DNA from: Rhodohalobacter sulfatireducens
GTDB taxonomy: Bacteria > Bacteroidota > Rhodothermia > Balneolales > Balneolaceae
Assembly: GCF_022012475.1 (NCBI RefSeq)
Contig: NZ_JAKLWS010000019.1
Location: 1-64,000 of the forward strand
Direction: 5' to 3'
Length of the DNA stretch: 64,000 nt
Position numbers and translations under genes: made by a program. Under the pieces are notes generated by a model. That model saw only the letters and a program-made list of their open reading frames with translations, did not search any database and had not been told where the DNA came from. Positions 38,551 through 48,193 of the stretch are shown here, piece after piece; the first letter of the stretch is position 1, and each line of letters begins with the position of its first letter.

Positions 38551-39744
38551 TCACCATCCTTCAAAAAAACCTCCATCGAACCAATCCCAAAGAATGTATA
38601 CCATCACTTGTGAATCTCTGCTGGTATCATCCACCGGAATCCTATAACCAATATTCAGCATTACATGTTGGCGTTTATTGAGTGTGATCTGCATTTGAGG
38701 AACCAGGTCCCAATGAACTTCAGTACCGGACTCTAACGCTTTAGAGCCAAGCACTTCCACCATGGGTGACCACGTACGTCCCCACGGATTGGGATTAAAA
38801 CTCTTGCCCAATGCTGCCCTCCAAAAAGCCTCATTTTCAGCTTTTTCTTGCAGAACAGGGTACTCAAGTCCTGATTGTACATGCAAAAAGCTACCCGCCG
38901 GCAAAAGCTGTCCGAAAGATGCAAAGGGTTCTAAAACCGTGGTTCCTTTCCCAAAGCCTGTTGCTCTATCACCCGTCGGTAAAATTGCTTCGCCAGTCAG
39001 GCTAAAGATTGTACCGCTATTGTAATTGTGATAAAATACACGTTTCACACCAACGGCCATATCCCCCAAATGGCCGCCACTCCAGCTGCCACCCGGCATT
39101 TGGCTGTAACCGAACGGAAGTACGATCTCTATTTGATTGCGTGCCCCAAACCGTTGTTCATAAACAATTTCGTTGGTTAATGCACCTTCATTTTCTATAT
39201 CAATAAATGAAGAGATAACAGCTTCATCTTCCGGGTAGGCTTTTTCAGTCACCAATGCTCTTGGAAGGTTCAGCTCGCCTCTTGGCCAGTTATCATTTCT
39301 GCAAAATGTTCGAACATGATTCATTATTTTTTGAAGTTGCTCAACGGTCAGTGCTTCCCCAAATGACGGCATCTCCGTTGAAAAACCCCGGGTGGGTCCG
39401 CCTTGATGTGCTACGGCTACCCAATCCCCGTCCGGTTCACGATTCGCAAAATCACAATCCGTAAAATCGGGGGGCGGTGTTTGCAAACCGAGTTGTTTTA
39501 CAGACCCTCCTTTACCATCCACACCATGACAATTCGCACAGGCCTGCATGTAAAGTTCTTTACCTGAAAGTGGTGATTGTGGAACAACCGAATTCATCTC
39601 ATCAACTGAATCAGATATCTCTGTGGAATTGCTTGTTTTATTATGATCCGTGTAATCGAGTGCAGTAAATGCGAAAAACACGAAGGTTGAAGTGAGAATT
39701 ACTAAAAAAAGGTAAGTTTTTTTATGAGGATAACATCTCTCCAT
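38551..39744 (-). CDS. Cytochrome c domain fused to an outer-membrane beta-barrel
   Basis: 397 residues. A signal segment (about 10-30) is followed by a monohaem cytochrome c domain (about 55-150): CANCHGVDGKGG with the haem site, and methionine ligand candidates in STEMPSFGEALT. After a short linker (NLPRALVTEKAYP) the protein continues as a beta-barrel-like domain (about 185-397) with alternating strands such as IEIVLPFGYSQM and GVKRVFYHNYNSG, GRTWSPMVEVLG, and a C-terminal aromatic residue in FFEGW, the usual end signal of outer-membrane proteins. The barrel resembles MopB/MetA-pathway transporter-type proteins. A cytochrome-barrel fusion is uncommon. First gene of the pair with the pentahaem protein. 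Confidence 0.83.
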   Translation of the reverse strand: MERCYPHKKTYLFLVILTSTFVFFAFTALDYTDHNKTSNSTEISDSVDEMNSVVPQSPLSGKELYMQACANCHGVDGKGGSVKQLGLQTPPPDFTDCDFANREPDGDWVAVAHQGGPTRGFSTEMPSFGEALTVEQLQKIMNHVRTFCRNDNWPRGELNLPRALVTEKAYPEDEAVISSFIDIENEGALTNEIVYEQRFGARNQIEIVLPFGYSQMPGGSWSGGHLGDMAVGVKRVFYHNYNSGTIFSLTGEAILPTGDRATGFGKGTTVLEPFASFGQLLPAGSFLHVQSGLEYPVLQEKAENEAFWRAALGKSFNPNPWGRTWSPMVEVLGSKALESGTEVHWDLVPQMQITLNKRQHVMLNIGYRIPVDDTSRDSQVMVYILWDWFDGGFFEGW

Positions 39745-39887
39745 GGTTCTATCCCTCTGTAATATTAAATCTCTTTTATTTAATGTAACCCAAATAATAT
39801 TGAGATCAATTTTAAATTAAGCTTTTTTAATGGCTTAAAATAGAATGGCATCCTTCAAAACCTGCTATCGATTTTGAGCAAGCTGCG

Positions 39888-41597
39888 TCATGTATATTTT
39901 TTTCGGAAATTATTGATGGTTTCATCACTTCCAACGACAATGAGCTGATCTTCTTCAAGAAGTTGAAAGTCAGGTTGCAGCTCTGAAATGAGTTCTCCAT
40001 TCCTCTCAACCGCTACAACTGTACAGCCTGTTTCGGCCCGAATATTTGCATCCTGGAGGGTTTCTCCACTCAATTTTGGAGCCTCGGTTCGTACAACTTC
40101 GTACATCGTATCCGTGGATAGGATTTCGTCATCTTCCATCAACATGGAAAAGAGCATTCTGCCGGTAACAGTTGGCAGAGAGAGTACATAGTCAGCCCCG
40201 GCTCGATAAACTTTACCGGTGTTATCCACGTCATTCACACGGGCAATAATCTCTACATCGGGATTCATTTGTTGCAAAACAAGCGTGGTAAAAATAGCAG
40301 TTCTGTCATCATTCACCGCCAGGATAATTGTAGATGCTTTATCAATGCCGGCCCTTTTCAAAACCTCTTCTTCTGTGATATCGCCAACAAGATCTACTCC
40401 CTCCTTTTCTGATTTGTCGACCACTAAAAAATCAATCTTCCTTTTTCTGAAAAGTTCGGAAATAGTCCCTCCCACTACACCTAGTCCGGCTACAATTACC
40501 GGGCCTTCTGCCTGGTGAAGTTTTGAAACTGTTTTTGCCCGAAACTCGGTGAGTTGATCATGAGATCCCGCCAGCAGCAAAATTGTATGATCGGTAATCA
40601 CCTGGTCGGGTTTAGGATTAGAAACAAAATTTCCTGAAAACCATGCACCGATTATATTCACTCCATATCGTTCACGAATCTCAGATTTCTCGATCGTTTT
40701 CCCGACAATATCGCTATTCGGCTCGATGAGAATTTCGGTCAGCTCAAGTTCATCACTCAATTGAGTAACTCCCTGCAAATCTTCTGTAATAGAAACCACT
40801 ACCCTCTCAGCCAGGCTTTTTCCCAAGATTCGGCGTGGCAGGATTACATGAGTGGCTCCAGCATATCGATGATATGGAATCATATTCTCTTCAGTAGCTA
40901 CACTCAAGATTTTCAGGTCTTTATCCAGTGCTCGTCCCGCAAGGCAAATTAATGCATTATTTTCATCATCCATGTCGGCAACTAAGGCCCGGGCTTTGTG
41001 AATATTTGCAGCTTTCAGGACATCTTCATCCGATGGATTGCCAAGCAAAACGGGAACACCATCTTCATGCAGATCTAAAACAGCTTCCTCGTCAATATCA
41101 ACAATCACATAGGGTATCGATTTCGATTGGAGTTCTTCCCGCAAGATAGAAGCTCTTCGGGATATGGAACAGATAATCACATGATCTTCAAGGTTCAACT
41201 CTTCGGGAGGGCGCGGCTGTATGGCTTCTCGGATCATAGGTAATACAAAAAGAGGAAACGCCAGGAATACAAGTATCACACCGGTCATATTCATCCATAT
41301 CACAAAAATATTCATAAAGTCGCTGGTCCATGGAGAATCTCCACCATAACCCGCCGTTGTAACGGATTCTATGACGACCTGGAGCGAGTGGATGTAACTT
41401 TTTTCAAATCCCTCAAAAACGGCCATCCCCCACTGGTAGATCAATCCGTAAATTAAAATGAGGCCAACAACAAAGAGTCCGGATCGATATACCTTTCTCC
41501 ACCAATCATTCAATCCATAAAAAAAGTAAACATACACCCCGGCTGAGACGACTCCTGCTAAGAACACATAGTACATCAGCGAACTTCCATCCAGCAT
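39888..41597 (-). CDS. Potassium channel with two RCK (TrkA) domains
   Basis: 569 residues. Membrane segments near 8-27, 40-60 and 97-120 flank a pore loop with the filter VTTAGYGG (about 79-86), a TxxGYG-type K+ selectivity filter. The cytosolic part has two TrkA-N/RCK units, each followed by TrkA-C: the first (about 135-330) has a degenerate nucleotide loop (ICSISRRAS), the second (about 360-569) an intact GLGVVGG. Tandem RCK channels of this layout (MthK/GsuK-like) are gated by nucleotides or Ca2+. The loss of the glycines in RCK1 suggests only RCK2 binds NAD(H). Confidence 0.9.
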   Translation of the reverse strand: MLDGSSLMYYVFLAGVVSAGVYVYFFYGLNDWWRKVYRSGLFVVGLILIYGLIYQWGMAVFEGFEKSYIHSLQVVIESVTTAGYGGDSPWTSDFMNIFVIWMNMTGVILVFLAFPLFVLPMIREAIQPRPPEELNLEDHVIICSISRRASILREELQSKSIPYVIVDIDEEAVLDLHEDGVPVLLGNPSDEDVLKAANIHKARALVADMDDENNALICLAGRALDKDLKILSVATEENMIPYHRYAGATHVILPRRILGKSLAERVVVSITEDLQGVTQLSDELELTEILIEPNSDIVGKTIEKSEIRERYGVNIIGAWFSGNFVSNPKPDQVITDHTILLLAGSHDQLTEFRAKTVSKLHQAEGPVIVAGLGVVGGTISELFRKRKIDFLVVDKSEKEGVDLVGDITEEEVLKRAGIDKASTIILAVNDDRTAIFTTLVLQQMNPDVEIIARVNDVDNTGKVYRAGADYVLSLPTVTGRMLFSMLMEDDEILSTDTMYEVVRTEAPKLSGETLQDANIRAETGCTVVAVERNGELISELQPDFQLLEEDQLIVVGSDETINNFRKKYT

Positions 41598-41823
41598 ACT
41601 TTTAACGTGAATTTTAAATTGACGTATACTGCAAACTACATCAGCAGTGGAACTTATGAAAGAAGAACTGTTAAATGATTTTTTAAAAGATCTTCATCCC
41701 GACTGGCGTTAGGCTTCAGCCCCTTTACCGGCACAAGTTTTAGCCAAAACGTAACTTATATCCCATCATTTTTGGCATCTATTCACTACTTTTCCCGTTT
41801 TGGTCTCTTAGAATTCCAAGCAA

Positions 41824-44040
41824 TTACTGTATTGTAAAATCAGACTGCAGCAAGGCCTCCCAATTCGATGAACCTCCAATAAACACCGAATACTGCATAT
41901 TTTCGACCTCCCAGGCTTTAACATCAGGATTGTACCATGCAAGGTCTTTTGCAGCAACAGGAATACTAACTGTTTTTGTCTGTCTTGGATTGAGTCTTTC
42001 TTTTTCAAATCCACGGAGGAGTTTAACAGGACGTTCAACCATTGAATTTTCAAAACCGATATAAAGTTGAACGACCTCTTCTCCCGTCATCTCACCTGTA
42101 TTTGTAACATCCACCGAAACTAACAGGGTGTCGCTCTCTGCAAGCCGGGTTTTATCTAACTGAAGATTCGAGTATTCAAAATTCGAGTAACTCAATCCAA
42201 ACCCAAATGGATATGCAGGTTCATTATTTTCCTTATCCAGCAAGGTATATCCGTGATAATATCCATAATGAATAGAATCGATATCTGCCTGGAAAAAAGA
42301 AAGGTGTTCTTCATCTTTTGGAATACTCAATGGTAACTTTCCACTTGGATTTACCTTTCCAAACAGAATATTCGCCAGAGCTTCACCACCCATCATACCA
42401 GGGTACCAAGCCATTAAGATTGATGGTGTCAATTGATCCCAGGTATTCGTCATAATTCCGCTTCCTCCAATCAGAGTAACAACAGAATTTTGATTTACAG
42501 GTAGTGATTCCATCAACAGGTTTTGATCATGCGGTTTCAAAAATAGATTTGGTCGGTCACCACCTTCTCCCCATTGATTTTCAGGAGCAACTTCAGGATC
42601 ACCGGATGTAATATATTCACCTTCATCCTCAGATTTATATCCAACTACATACACCACTGCATCTGCTCGTTCCGCCGCTTGCCTGGCTGATTCAATATCT
42701 GTACCGTCGTCAAAAATAACCTCAAAACTACCGTTGCTGTAGTCCTGTAGTCCTTTCAACATGGTAATGATATATGGCGGATGCGTACCACTGCTTCCGC
42801 GATCTCCCGTGTGATCTGAATCAGCAATCTCCCCGATTACTGCAAGAGATTCAATCTCACCGGCGGATAACGGAAGAAAATCATCATCGTTTTTCAACAA
42901 TACCATGCTTTTTTCAGCCACTTCCAGTGCAAGTTGCTGGTGCTCTTCAGATGCCAGGATTTCATCAGTGTACTCCTGGGTATCGGTATTTGTGATGTAA
43001 AGTAGTTTTGTTCGAACCACACGGCGAACCATCTCATCAATTTGATCTATGGAAATTTCACCCGACTCAATAGCCGGTTTTAATTCTTCAGGTGTGTAAT
43101 GTTGATCAAGCGGCATCTCTATATCCAATCCTGCATTCACACCTTTTACCCCGTCGCGTAAACCAAATAGCCAATCTGAGGTTACAAAACCCTCAAAATT
43201 CCACTCATTACGCAAAATATCGGTCAGCAGGTACCGGTTTTGCCCCGCAAACTCGCCGCGAACCTTGTTATAGGCACTCATGATGGATGCAACATCTGCA
43301 TCAACAGCCATTTTAAAATGTGGAAGATAAACTTCCCGAAGCGTTCGCTCATCCACAGATACATCTACCTTGAACCGTGATTCTTCGATACTGTTTAACG
43401 CATAGTGCTTGGCGCATGCCATCACGTTGTGCTGTTGAACTCCATTGATCAGCGACACACCCATCTTCCCAAGGTGCCATGGATCTTCTCCAAAGGTTTC
43501 CTGTGCTCGTCCCCACGCCGGATGCCTTAACAAATTGATACAAACACCCCCAAAATAGTTCGCACCGGCGGCTCGTGCTTCCTTCCCGATCGCATCTCCG
43601 ACTTGAAATTCAAGATCCCGATCCCAGGTAGCCCCGCGTGCCATTGCGACGGGAAATGCCGTTGCCTCCGTCACTACAACTCCCCTGGGGCCATCGGTAA
43701 ATGTGAACGGAGGAATGTTCAATCGCTCGTTTTCGCCCGACGCAACGATGGGAATCTTCTCAAACACCAAAACTGATGTGAGTCCGCTTGCAATATCAAG
43801 AAAAGACATATCCCCGGTCATTTGACCGAGCTTTTCTTCAAATGTCATCTGAGATACAAGGTCAACGGCGATCTCATCTGCTTCCGCGTACGTGAGGTTT
43901 TCAGGCCAGTATTCATTATAGGATTTGGGATCCGGTGAGGGAGCTACAGATGTATATAAGATTAAACCACCGGCGAGGAACAGAACAATGAGAATCAAAA
44001 CGCCGATGATTATCGCAATAATTTTAAAAATTTTTCTCAT
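41824..44040 (-). CDS. Glycoside hydrolase family 3 beta-glucosidase-like enzyme
   Basis: 738 residues. A long N-terminal hydrophobic segment (about 7-31) suggests a membrane anchor. The GH3 N-terminal barrel contains the nucleophile motif GFVTSDWLFG; before it KHYALNSIE and the substrate-binding His/Lys cluster are visible. The C-terminal sandwich domain and the fibronectin-III-like end (about 650-735; LRGFEKERLNPRQTKTVS) are complete, so the enzyme is full length. Expected activity is release of beta-glucose or related residues from oligosaccharides, in the periplasm or at the surface. Confidence 0.93.
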   Translation of the reverse strand: MRKIFKIIAIIIGVLILIVLFLAGGLILYTSVAPSPDPKSYNEYWPENLTYAEADEIAVDLVSQMTFEEKLGQMTGDMSFLDIASGLTSVLVFEKIPIVASGENERLNIPPFTFTDGPRGVVVTEATAFPVAMARGATWDRDLEFQVGDAIGKEARAAGANYFGGVCINLLRHPAWGRAQETFGEDPWHLGKMGVSLINGVQQHNVMACAKHYALNSIEESRFKVDVSVDERTLREVYLPHFKMAVDADVASIMSAYNKVRGEFAGQNRYLLTDILRNEWNFEGFVTSDWLFGLRDGVKGVNAGLDIEMPLDQHYTPEELKPAIESGEISIDQIDEMVRRVVRTKLLYITNTDTQEYTDEILASEEHQQLALEVAEKSMVLLKNDDDFLPLSAGEIESLAVIGEIADSDHTGDRGSSGTHPPYIITMLKGLQDYSNGSFEVIFDDGTDIESARQAAERADAVVYVVGYKSEDEGEYITSGDPEVAPENQWGEGGDRPNLFLKPHDQNLLMESLPVNQNSVVTLIGGSGIMTNTWDQLTPSILMAWYPGMMGGEALANILFGKVNPSGKLPLSIPKDEEHLSFFQADIDSIHYGYYHGYTLLDKENNEPAYPFGFGLSYSNFEYSNLQLDKTRLAESDTLLVSVDVTNTGEMTGEEVVQLYIGFENSMVERPVKLLRGFEKERLNPRQTKTVSIPVAAKDLAWYNPDVKAWEVENMQYSVFIGGSSNWEALLQSDFTIQ

Positions 44041-44241
44041 GTCATCTATCCTTTTTTATTTGATACGACTTGATCTCCTCAAAAAGGTTCTAATTGAACT
44101 CTTCTCTCTAATTACAAAAGAAACATTAAATTTACGTGAAGGTGTTTTTCGTGACAATCTTTAAAACCCCATTCAGATATACCTGTCTATTTGCTTATGG
44201 ATTATCAGAGTGCTTTCAGGCAGCGAATTTATTTTCAATAT

Positions 44242-45144
44242 TCATTGCAGATTGCGCATCCGGATAGGTAATACTAAACAGGATAACATGGCCCCTGATT
44301 TATGAAACTCATTCAAATCAAATAATGAGAGCTCTAACTCTTTCTCGCCGGCAATCTTTTCCATAAATGCTCTCTTTTTCTTTTCAACTTCAAAATATTG
44401 ATCGCCCTTTTTTAGATTCTCAACACGGGATTCTGTCAAGATTGTTGATCCGCAGCGAACACTGTTTGTAGCACCCCGGTATGCAAGATCAATCGGCACG
44501 TCAATAATCCGGCAGTGCTTTTCAATGGAACGAATGGTTTCTTTATCACAAATCGATGTACACAGAAGAACTGTTTCCTCATCAAGTACAAACATAGCGC
44601 AATCAAGGTGAAAAAGATGAGGGTCGTCCAGTTTGATGGAGATCACTTCAGCTTGAAATTGGTCGATCATCCATTGATGCGACTCTTTGGAGGACCGTAA
44701 ACCATACCCACCAAAATAGACATTACCGGACAGGTGTTTAAAATCCGCCTCGCCCTCAAAATAAGAACCCGGCATATGGACTTCGTACCCAAGTTCACTA
44801 AAAAAACTATTGCCTACAGCTGATTCTCCCTGTCGTCCCTCTGCCCTGAAATTAGATACAATTGCAACCGGGTTTTCAAGGTGGTTGAGAATCACGCCGA
44901 TGTTTGATACAAACGTCAGATCCTGAAGTTGTTTTGATGAAGGGAGCAGGTAAACCAGCGCATTATTACTCAAACTTCGATACAATGTGAGCCATTGATC
45001 CATCGCCCGGTTGAAATCAATTTTCCGCTCTTCATCCGAAAGCAGAGACATAGTGCGGTTGTTGGGAATATTGGTCTCCAGTGTTAATGGAGGATTCATC
45101 AAAAACACCGGTTCTTTCGTTCGTGACAGTACTTGTCCCACCAT
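44242..45144 (-). CDS. Amidinohydrolase/dimethylargininase-like pentein enzyme
   Basis: 300 residues of the amidinotransferase (guanidino-group-modifying) fold. Ordered family blocks: LMNPPLTLE near the start, DLTFVSNIGVIL, FRAEGRQGES, SYFEGEADF (acid), LDDPHLFHLDCAMFVLD (catalytic His), and the C-terminal EFHKSGAMLSCLVLPI with the nucleophilic Cys. This matches DDAH/arginine deiminase relatives that hydrolyse guanidino compounds. The typical PPxYFxVxYxIN start is only partly kept. It begins immediately after the stop of the ATP-grasp gene (TAGATG), so the two are one unit. Substrate is unknown. Confidence 0.82.
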   Translation of the reverse strand: MVGQVLSRTKEPVFLMNPPLTLETNIPNNRTMSLLSDEERKIDFNRAMDQWLTLYRSLSNNALVYLLPSSKQLQDLTFVSNIGVILNHLENPVAIVSNFRAEGRQGESAVGNSFFSELGYEVHMPGSYFEGEADFKHLSGNVYFGGYGLRSSKESHQWMIDQFQAEVISIKLDDPHLFHLDCAMFVLDEETVLLCTSICDKETIRSIEKHCRIIDVPIDLAYRGATNSVRCGSTILTESRVENLKKGDQYFEVEKKKRAFMEKIAGEKELELSLFDLNEFHKSGAMLSCLVLPIRMRNLQ

Positions 45145-46047
45145 CTATGAACACACCTCATTTTCAGTGACGAGGTAACTGTGGATTCCCTCTGCAAGAA
45201 TGATTGCAGTGTCACGACCAAAATCCCCTCCTCCAATCGTTTTGCCGATATCCAATAAAACCGGTTCCTCGTTGTTCATTACAAAATCAATTTTGCCATA
45301 GTCTAGCCCAAATTTATTTCTTAAATGAATGATTTTTTTGGGCATTTTTATTTTCTTAGACCTCAAATGTTTATCCTCTTTTACAATAGGATCTGAACCA
45401 ACCGTTTTGAAACAGATCATCTTGTCGCCCAGAAAATAAGCGTTGCGAATCACAAATCGAGAGTCTTCAATTTCAGGCAGAAATTGTTCAACTATCCAGT
45501 CTTCGTCATTCCAGATGTATTCAGGTACCTGATCTTTATGCTCAAAGACACTGAACGATTCCCTGTATTCCGTTTTAACGTATCGCCTGGAATCGGTATT
45601 AATCAAGTTTAATTTTATCCCGGCATTTCTTGTTTTACGGACAACTTTTCTTGCAAATCTCATTACCGAACGCCGCTTTGGCAAAGCTTGATTATAGATC
45701 TTTGCCTCGGGTATCCCTCCACAATTTTTATCGGTCTTCACAATTACGTCCCCGTCATAGTCATCATTCGGTTCAACCAGGTATTGACTGATTGTTCGTT
45801 TCCGAATATCTGTGACACTTAGGTTGAGAGTAACCGGGAATTGCATTGCATATCGTACATATTCATCCGGTACGACAGAAAGATTTACATGCATAATAGC
45901 CAGGTCAGCCTCTATATTTTTTTGCAAGCCATTTATAAAAACGACTTCATGCCCGGCTTCACGCCAGCACCTGGCAATCACTTCTATAAAGTAAACACGC
46001 TGTTCCCCTTGGAAATCCTTCTCGTGCTGAATGACTACAATTTTCAT
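45145..46047 (-). CDS. ATP-grasp domain protein (RimK/glutathione-synthetase-like)
   Basis: 300 residues. ATP-grasp ligases join a carboxylate to an amine or thiol using ATP. Visible parts: VIVKTDKNCGGIPE (nucleotide-binding loop region), DEDWIVEQFLPE, and the metal-binding end DYGKIDFVMNNEEPVLLDIGKTIGGG, where the usual LLDVNxTPG appears as LLDIGKTIG. The protein therefore belongs to the fold but is divergent. It sits directly before the amidinohydrolase gene with no spacer. What they make together is unknown. Confidence 0.75.
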   Translation of the reverse strand: MKIVVIQHEKDFQGEQRVYFIEVIARCWREAGHEVVFINGLQKNIEADLAIMHVNLSVVPDEYVRYAMQFPVTLNLSVTDIRKRTISQYLVEPNDDYDGDVIVKTDKNCGGIPEAKIYNQALPKRRSVMRFARKVVRKTRNAGIKLNLINTDSRRYVKTEYRESFSVFEHKDQVPEYIWNDEDWIVEQFLPEIEDSRFVIRNAYFLGDKMICFKTVGSDPIVKEDKHLRSKKIKMPKKIIHLRNKFGLDYGKIDFVMNNEEPVLLDIGKTIGGGDFGRDTAIILAEGIHSYLVTENEVCS

Positions 46048-46300
46048 TATTGATGAGTAAAAACTCTTACAGAATCCATCAAGCTAACAAGACTGCCCAA
46101 TCAATGTTTTATCAAAGAATGGTAAAGGTTTTATGACCGACAGATTCTAGCCAATGCAGTTTTATTAATTGAAGCATCAAACATAGTTCAAATTGATTCG
46201 GCATTCAAATATTTTGAATATTTCAATGAGTGCCTACTTGCAAATAAGAGTTCTACATCAACATCCGGCTCATCTCTCAGTGCAGCGTCACTTGTATCTG

Positions 46301-46627
46301 TCACCGCTGCCTAAAAAACCCCATCCATGTAAGAGCTTTATAGGTAGGATAATAAAGTATAGCTGTGATCGTAATCATCGGCAGGCTACCAAAGGTGATT
46401 TGCCACCCTTGTGCAACTTCCATAATTCCTGAAATTACAGCTCCAAAAAATATCGCCCCAAAAAATGCGAGAATCCCTCTTAAGAGTTTGTCAATGATAT
46501 CTTCTTTGGGAGTCTCAGATTCCTGACTGACCGGCTTTGCTTCGTTCTCCCGTAATTTAACATTCCCCTTGTTTTCTGCTGACGTTTTATCCCTGAGTGC
46601 GTTTTTCAGTGAACGATCTTTTTCCAT
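46301..46627 (-). CDS. Small membrane protein of unknown function
   Basis: 108 residues. A charged, probably disordered N-terminal half (about 1-45, rich in E, K, S) precedes two membrane segments (about 50-68, LRGILAFFGAIFFGAVISGI, and 78-98, GSLPMITITAILYYPTYKAL). No family recognised. It lies between the ATP-grasp unit and the GNAT-like gene with its own spacer on both sides. Confidence 0.6.
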   Translation of the reverse strand: MEKDRSLKNALRDKTSAENKGNVKLRENEAKPVSQESETPKEDIIDKLLRGILAFFGAIFFGAVISGIMEVAQGWQITFGSLPMITITAILYYPTYKALTWMGFFRQR

Positions 46628-46792
46628 GGGTTCCTGATTTTATCAATTTGATTCCTCGATCATCATACGGGTAATCAATGGTTTAGGTTTGATCGTTCAG
46701 ATTTGTGATTCAATATAACTTACTGTGGTTTATTTTTTGACCGAACGGGCTCAGTTGTTCAGTGTGCGTCACCTGCGCCTACCCATTATTAA

Positions 46793-47938
46793 TCACTCAA
46801 TTTCCCACCGATATGTCCGATGGGTTTTGTGATGATAACACCCCAATGCTTCTAAACTTCGCTGCATCAGCCAGTTTTTTTCGCTGACCCACGTTCCCTC
46901 CAAATATTCAAGCGTGGGTGCGGCAGCTTTAGTCATCTGAATTCCGCGGACAAACGTCAACGCCTCGAGCCCCATCTTCCGGTATTTGGGAAGTGTTCCG
47001 TAAACAGTTGTTCGGAGATGTTTAGCCCGTTTCTTGAAACGCATAATTTTTGGATAATGCCACCAGCTCAGGCGGCCTTTCGTCTCGGCAGAGATCTCAT
47101 TCAGATCGGGTACGCAGACGACAAAGGAGGCCGGTTCATCCCCCACAAACGTAATGATCACACTGTCGGGAATCATAATTTTTTTTAGCTTTTGAACCAT
47201 CTCCTGTACTTCATCCCGGCCCAGTTCATTAAACTGTTGTTCTCTTTCGGCAATATCCTGGTCGCGCCATGCTTCGTTATAGATTTCTCGAATATATTCA
47301 GCATCCCGCTCCAGGTTATTCATATCGATAGATCGCAAACGTACCCTGGGCCGGCTCTCAATCCTGTCGGTTATTCGCACTAATCGACTTGGCAGCGGTT
47401 TATCGAACTCACGTTTATAGCTCCAATGATCGTCCAGTTTTTCGGCACCTGTATTTTCAAGGAGTTGTTTGTAGTAAGGCGCATGGTAAAACATTCCATA
47501 GATGGGCGGCTCCTCAAAATTCTCAACCAACAGCCCCCAGTAATTAATGTTCTCGCCAAAGTTAATCGGACCCCGAAACGCTTTATAACCGCGGTCGGCA
47601 TGCCATTGTTTGACAAAGTCAATCATGCCATGGGCTACAGACTGATCATTAATCAGCTCTACAAATCCAAGTCCGCCCATTTTTGGGTCGAATACGGCAT
47701 CCCGTTCGGAGTGGTTCATTACGGCGAAGCGTGCCACAAGCCGATCTCCTTCGAACATCAGGTATCGCTCACACTCTCCCTTTTCAAAAAAGGAGTTTTT
47801 GTCCGGATCAAAAATATTCTCGATCTCAAAACGAAGGGGCGGAATCCAGTTTGGTTCATTCTTATAAATTTCAAACGGAAAGGAGTGAAAAAGATCGATC
47901 TCCTTTTTCCCGGTAATCTTCTCAAAGCGGTATCCCAT
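46793..47938 (-). CDS. GNAT-like N-acyltransferase family protein
   Basis: 381 residues. The N-terminal half begins KEIDLFHSFPFEIYKNEPNWIPPLRFE, a pattern shared with bacterial GNAT-like proteins often named only as N-acetyltransferases. The C-terminal part includes YGTLPKYRKMGLEALTFVRG, which fits the acyl-CoA-binding R/Q-x-x-G-x-A loop, and ends EYLEGTWVSEKNWLMQR. The acceptor is not evident. It is transcribed away from the sigma/kinase cluster. Confidence 0.7.
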   Translation of the reverse strand: MGYRFEKITGKKEIDLFHSFPFEIYKNEPNWIPPLRFEIENIFDPDKNSFFEKGECERYLMFEGDRLVARFAVMNHSERDAVFDPKMGGLGFVELINDQSVAHGMIDFVKQWHADRGYKAFRGPINFGENINYWGLLVENFEEPPIYGMFYHAPYYKQLLENTGAEKLDDHWSYKREFDKPLPSRLVRITDRIESRPRVRLRSIDMNNLERDAEYIREIYNEAWRDQDIAEREQQFNELGRDEVQEMVQKLKKIMIPDSVIITFVGDEPASFVVCVPDLNEISAETKGRLSWWHYPKIMRFKKRAKHLRTTVYGTLPKYRKMGLEALTFVRGIQMTKAAAPTLEYLEGTWVSEKNWLMQRSLEALGCYHHKTHRTYRWEIE

Positions 47939-48095
47939 CAGAGTAAATCTATTGTTAACTTGTGGTCAAACGAGAACCTTCAAGCGTCCGCAGGTCCTTG
48001 AAGCATTCGGTGTAATGTGTCAATGCTGTCAGCCCCGAGAAGTCGAGGGCATGATAACAGGTCGTTTCATTTACAGCGGGAGAAAAAAACCCACC

Positions 48096-48164
48096 CTCCG
48101 TCTGCTGACGGAGTACTCCCCTCAGGGGGAGAAAAATAAAGTACAAGCCCCAAACGGATTGTAC
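48096..48164. repeat. Three tandem hairpins
   Basis: CTCCGTC/GACGGAG (48096-48113), CTCCCC/GGGGGAG (48116-48131) and GTACAA/TTGTAC (48141-48164) follow each other in the 255-base gap before the sigma cluster. The second resembles the ends of the dispersed repeat at 30868 and 49458. Confidence 0.5.
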
Positions 48165-48193
48165 AAACACTGAAATCAGAAGGAATCAAAATA

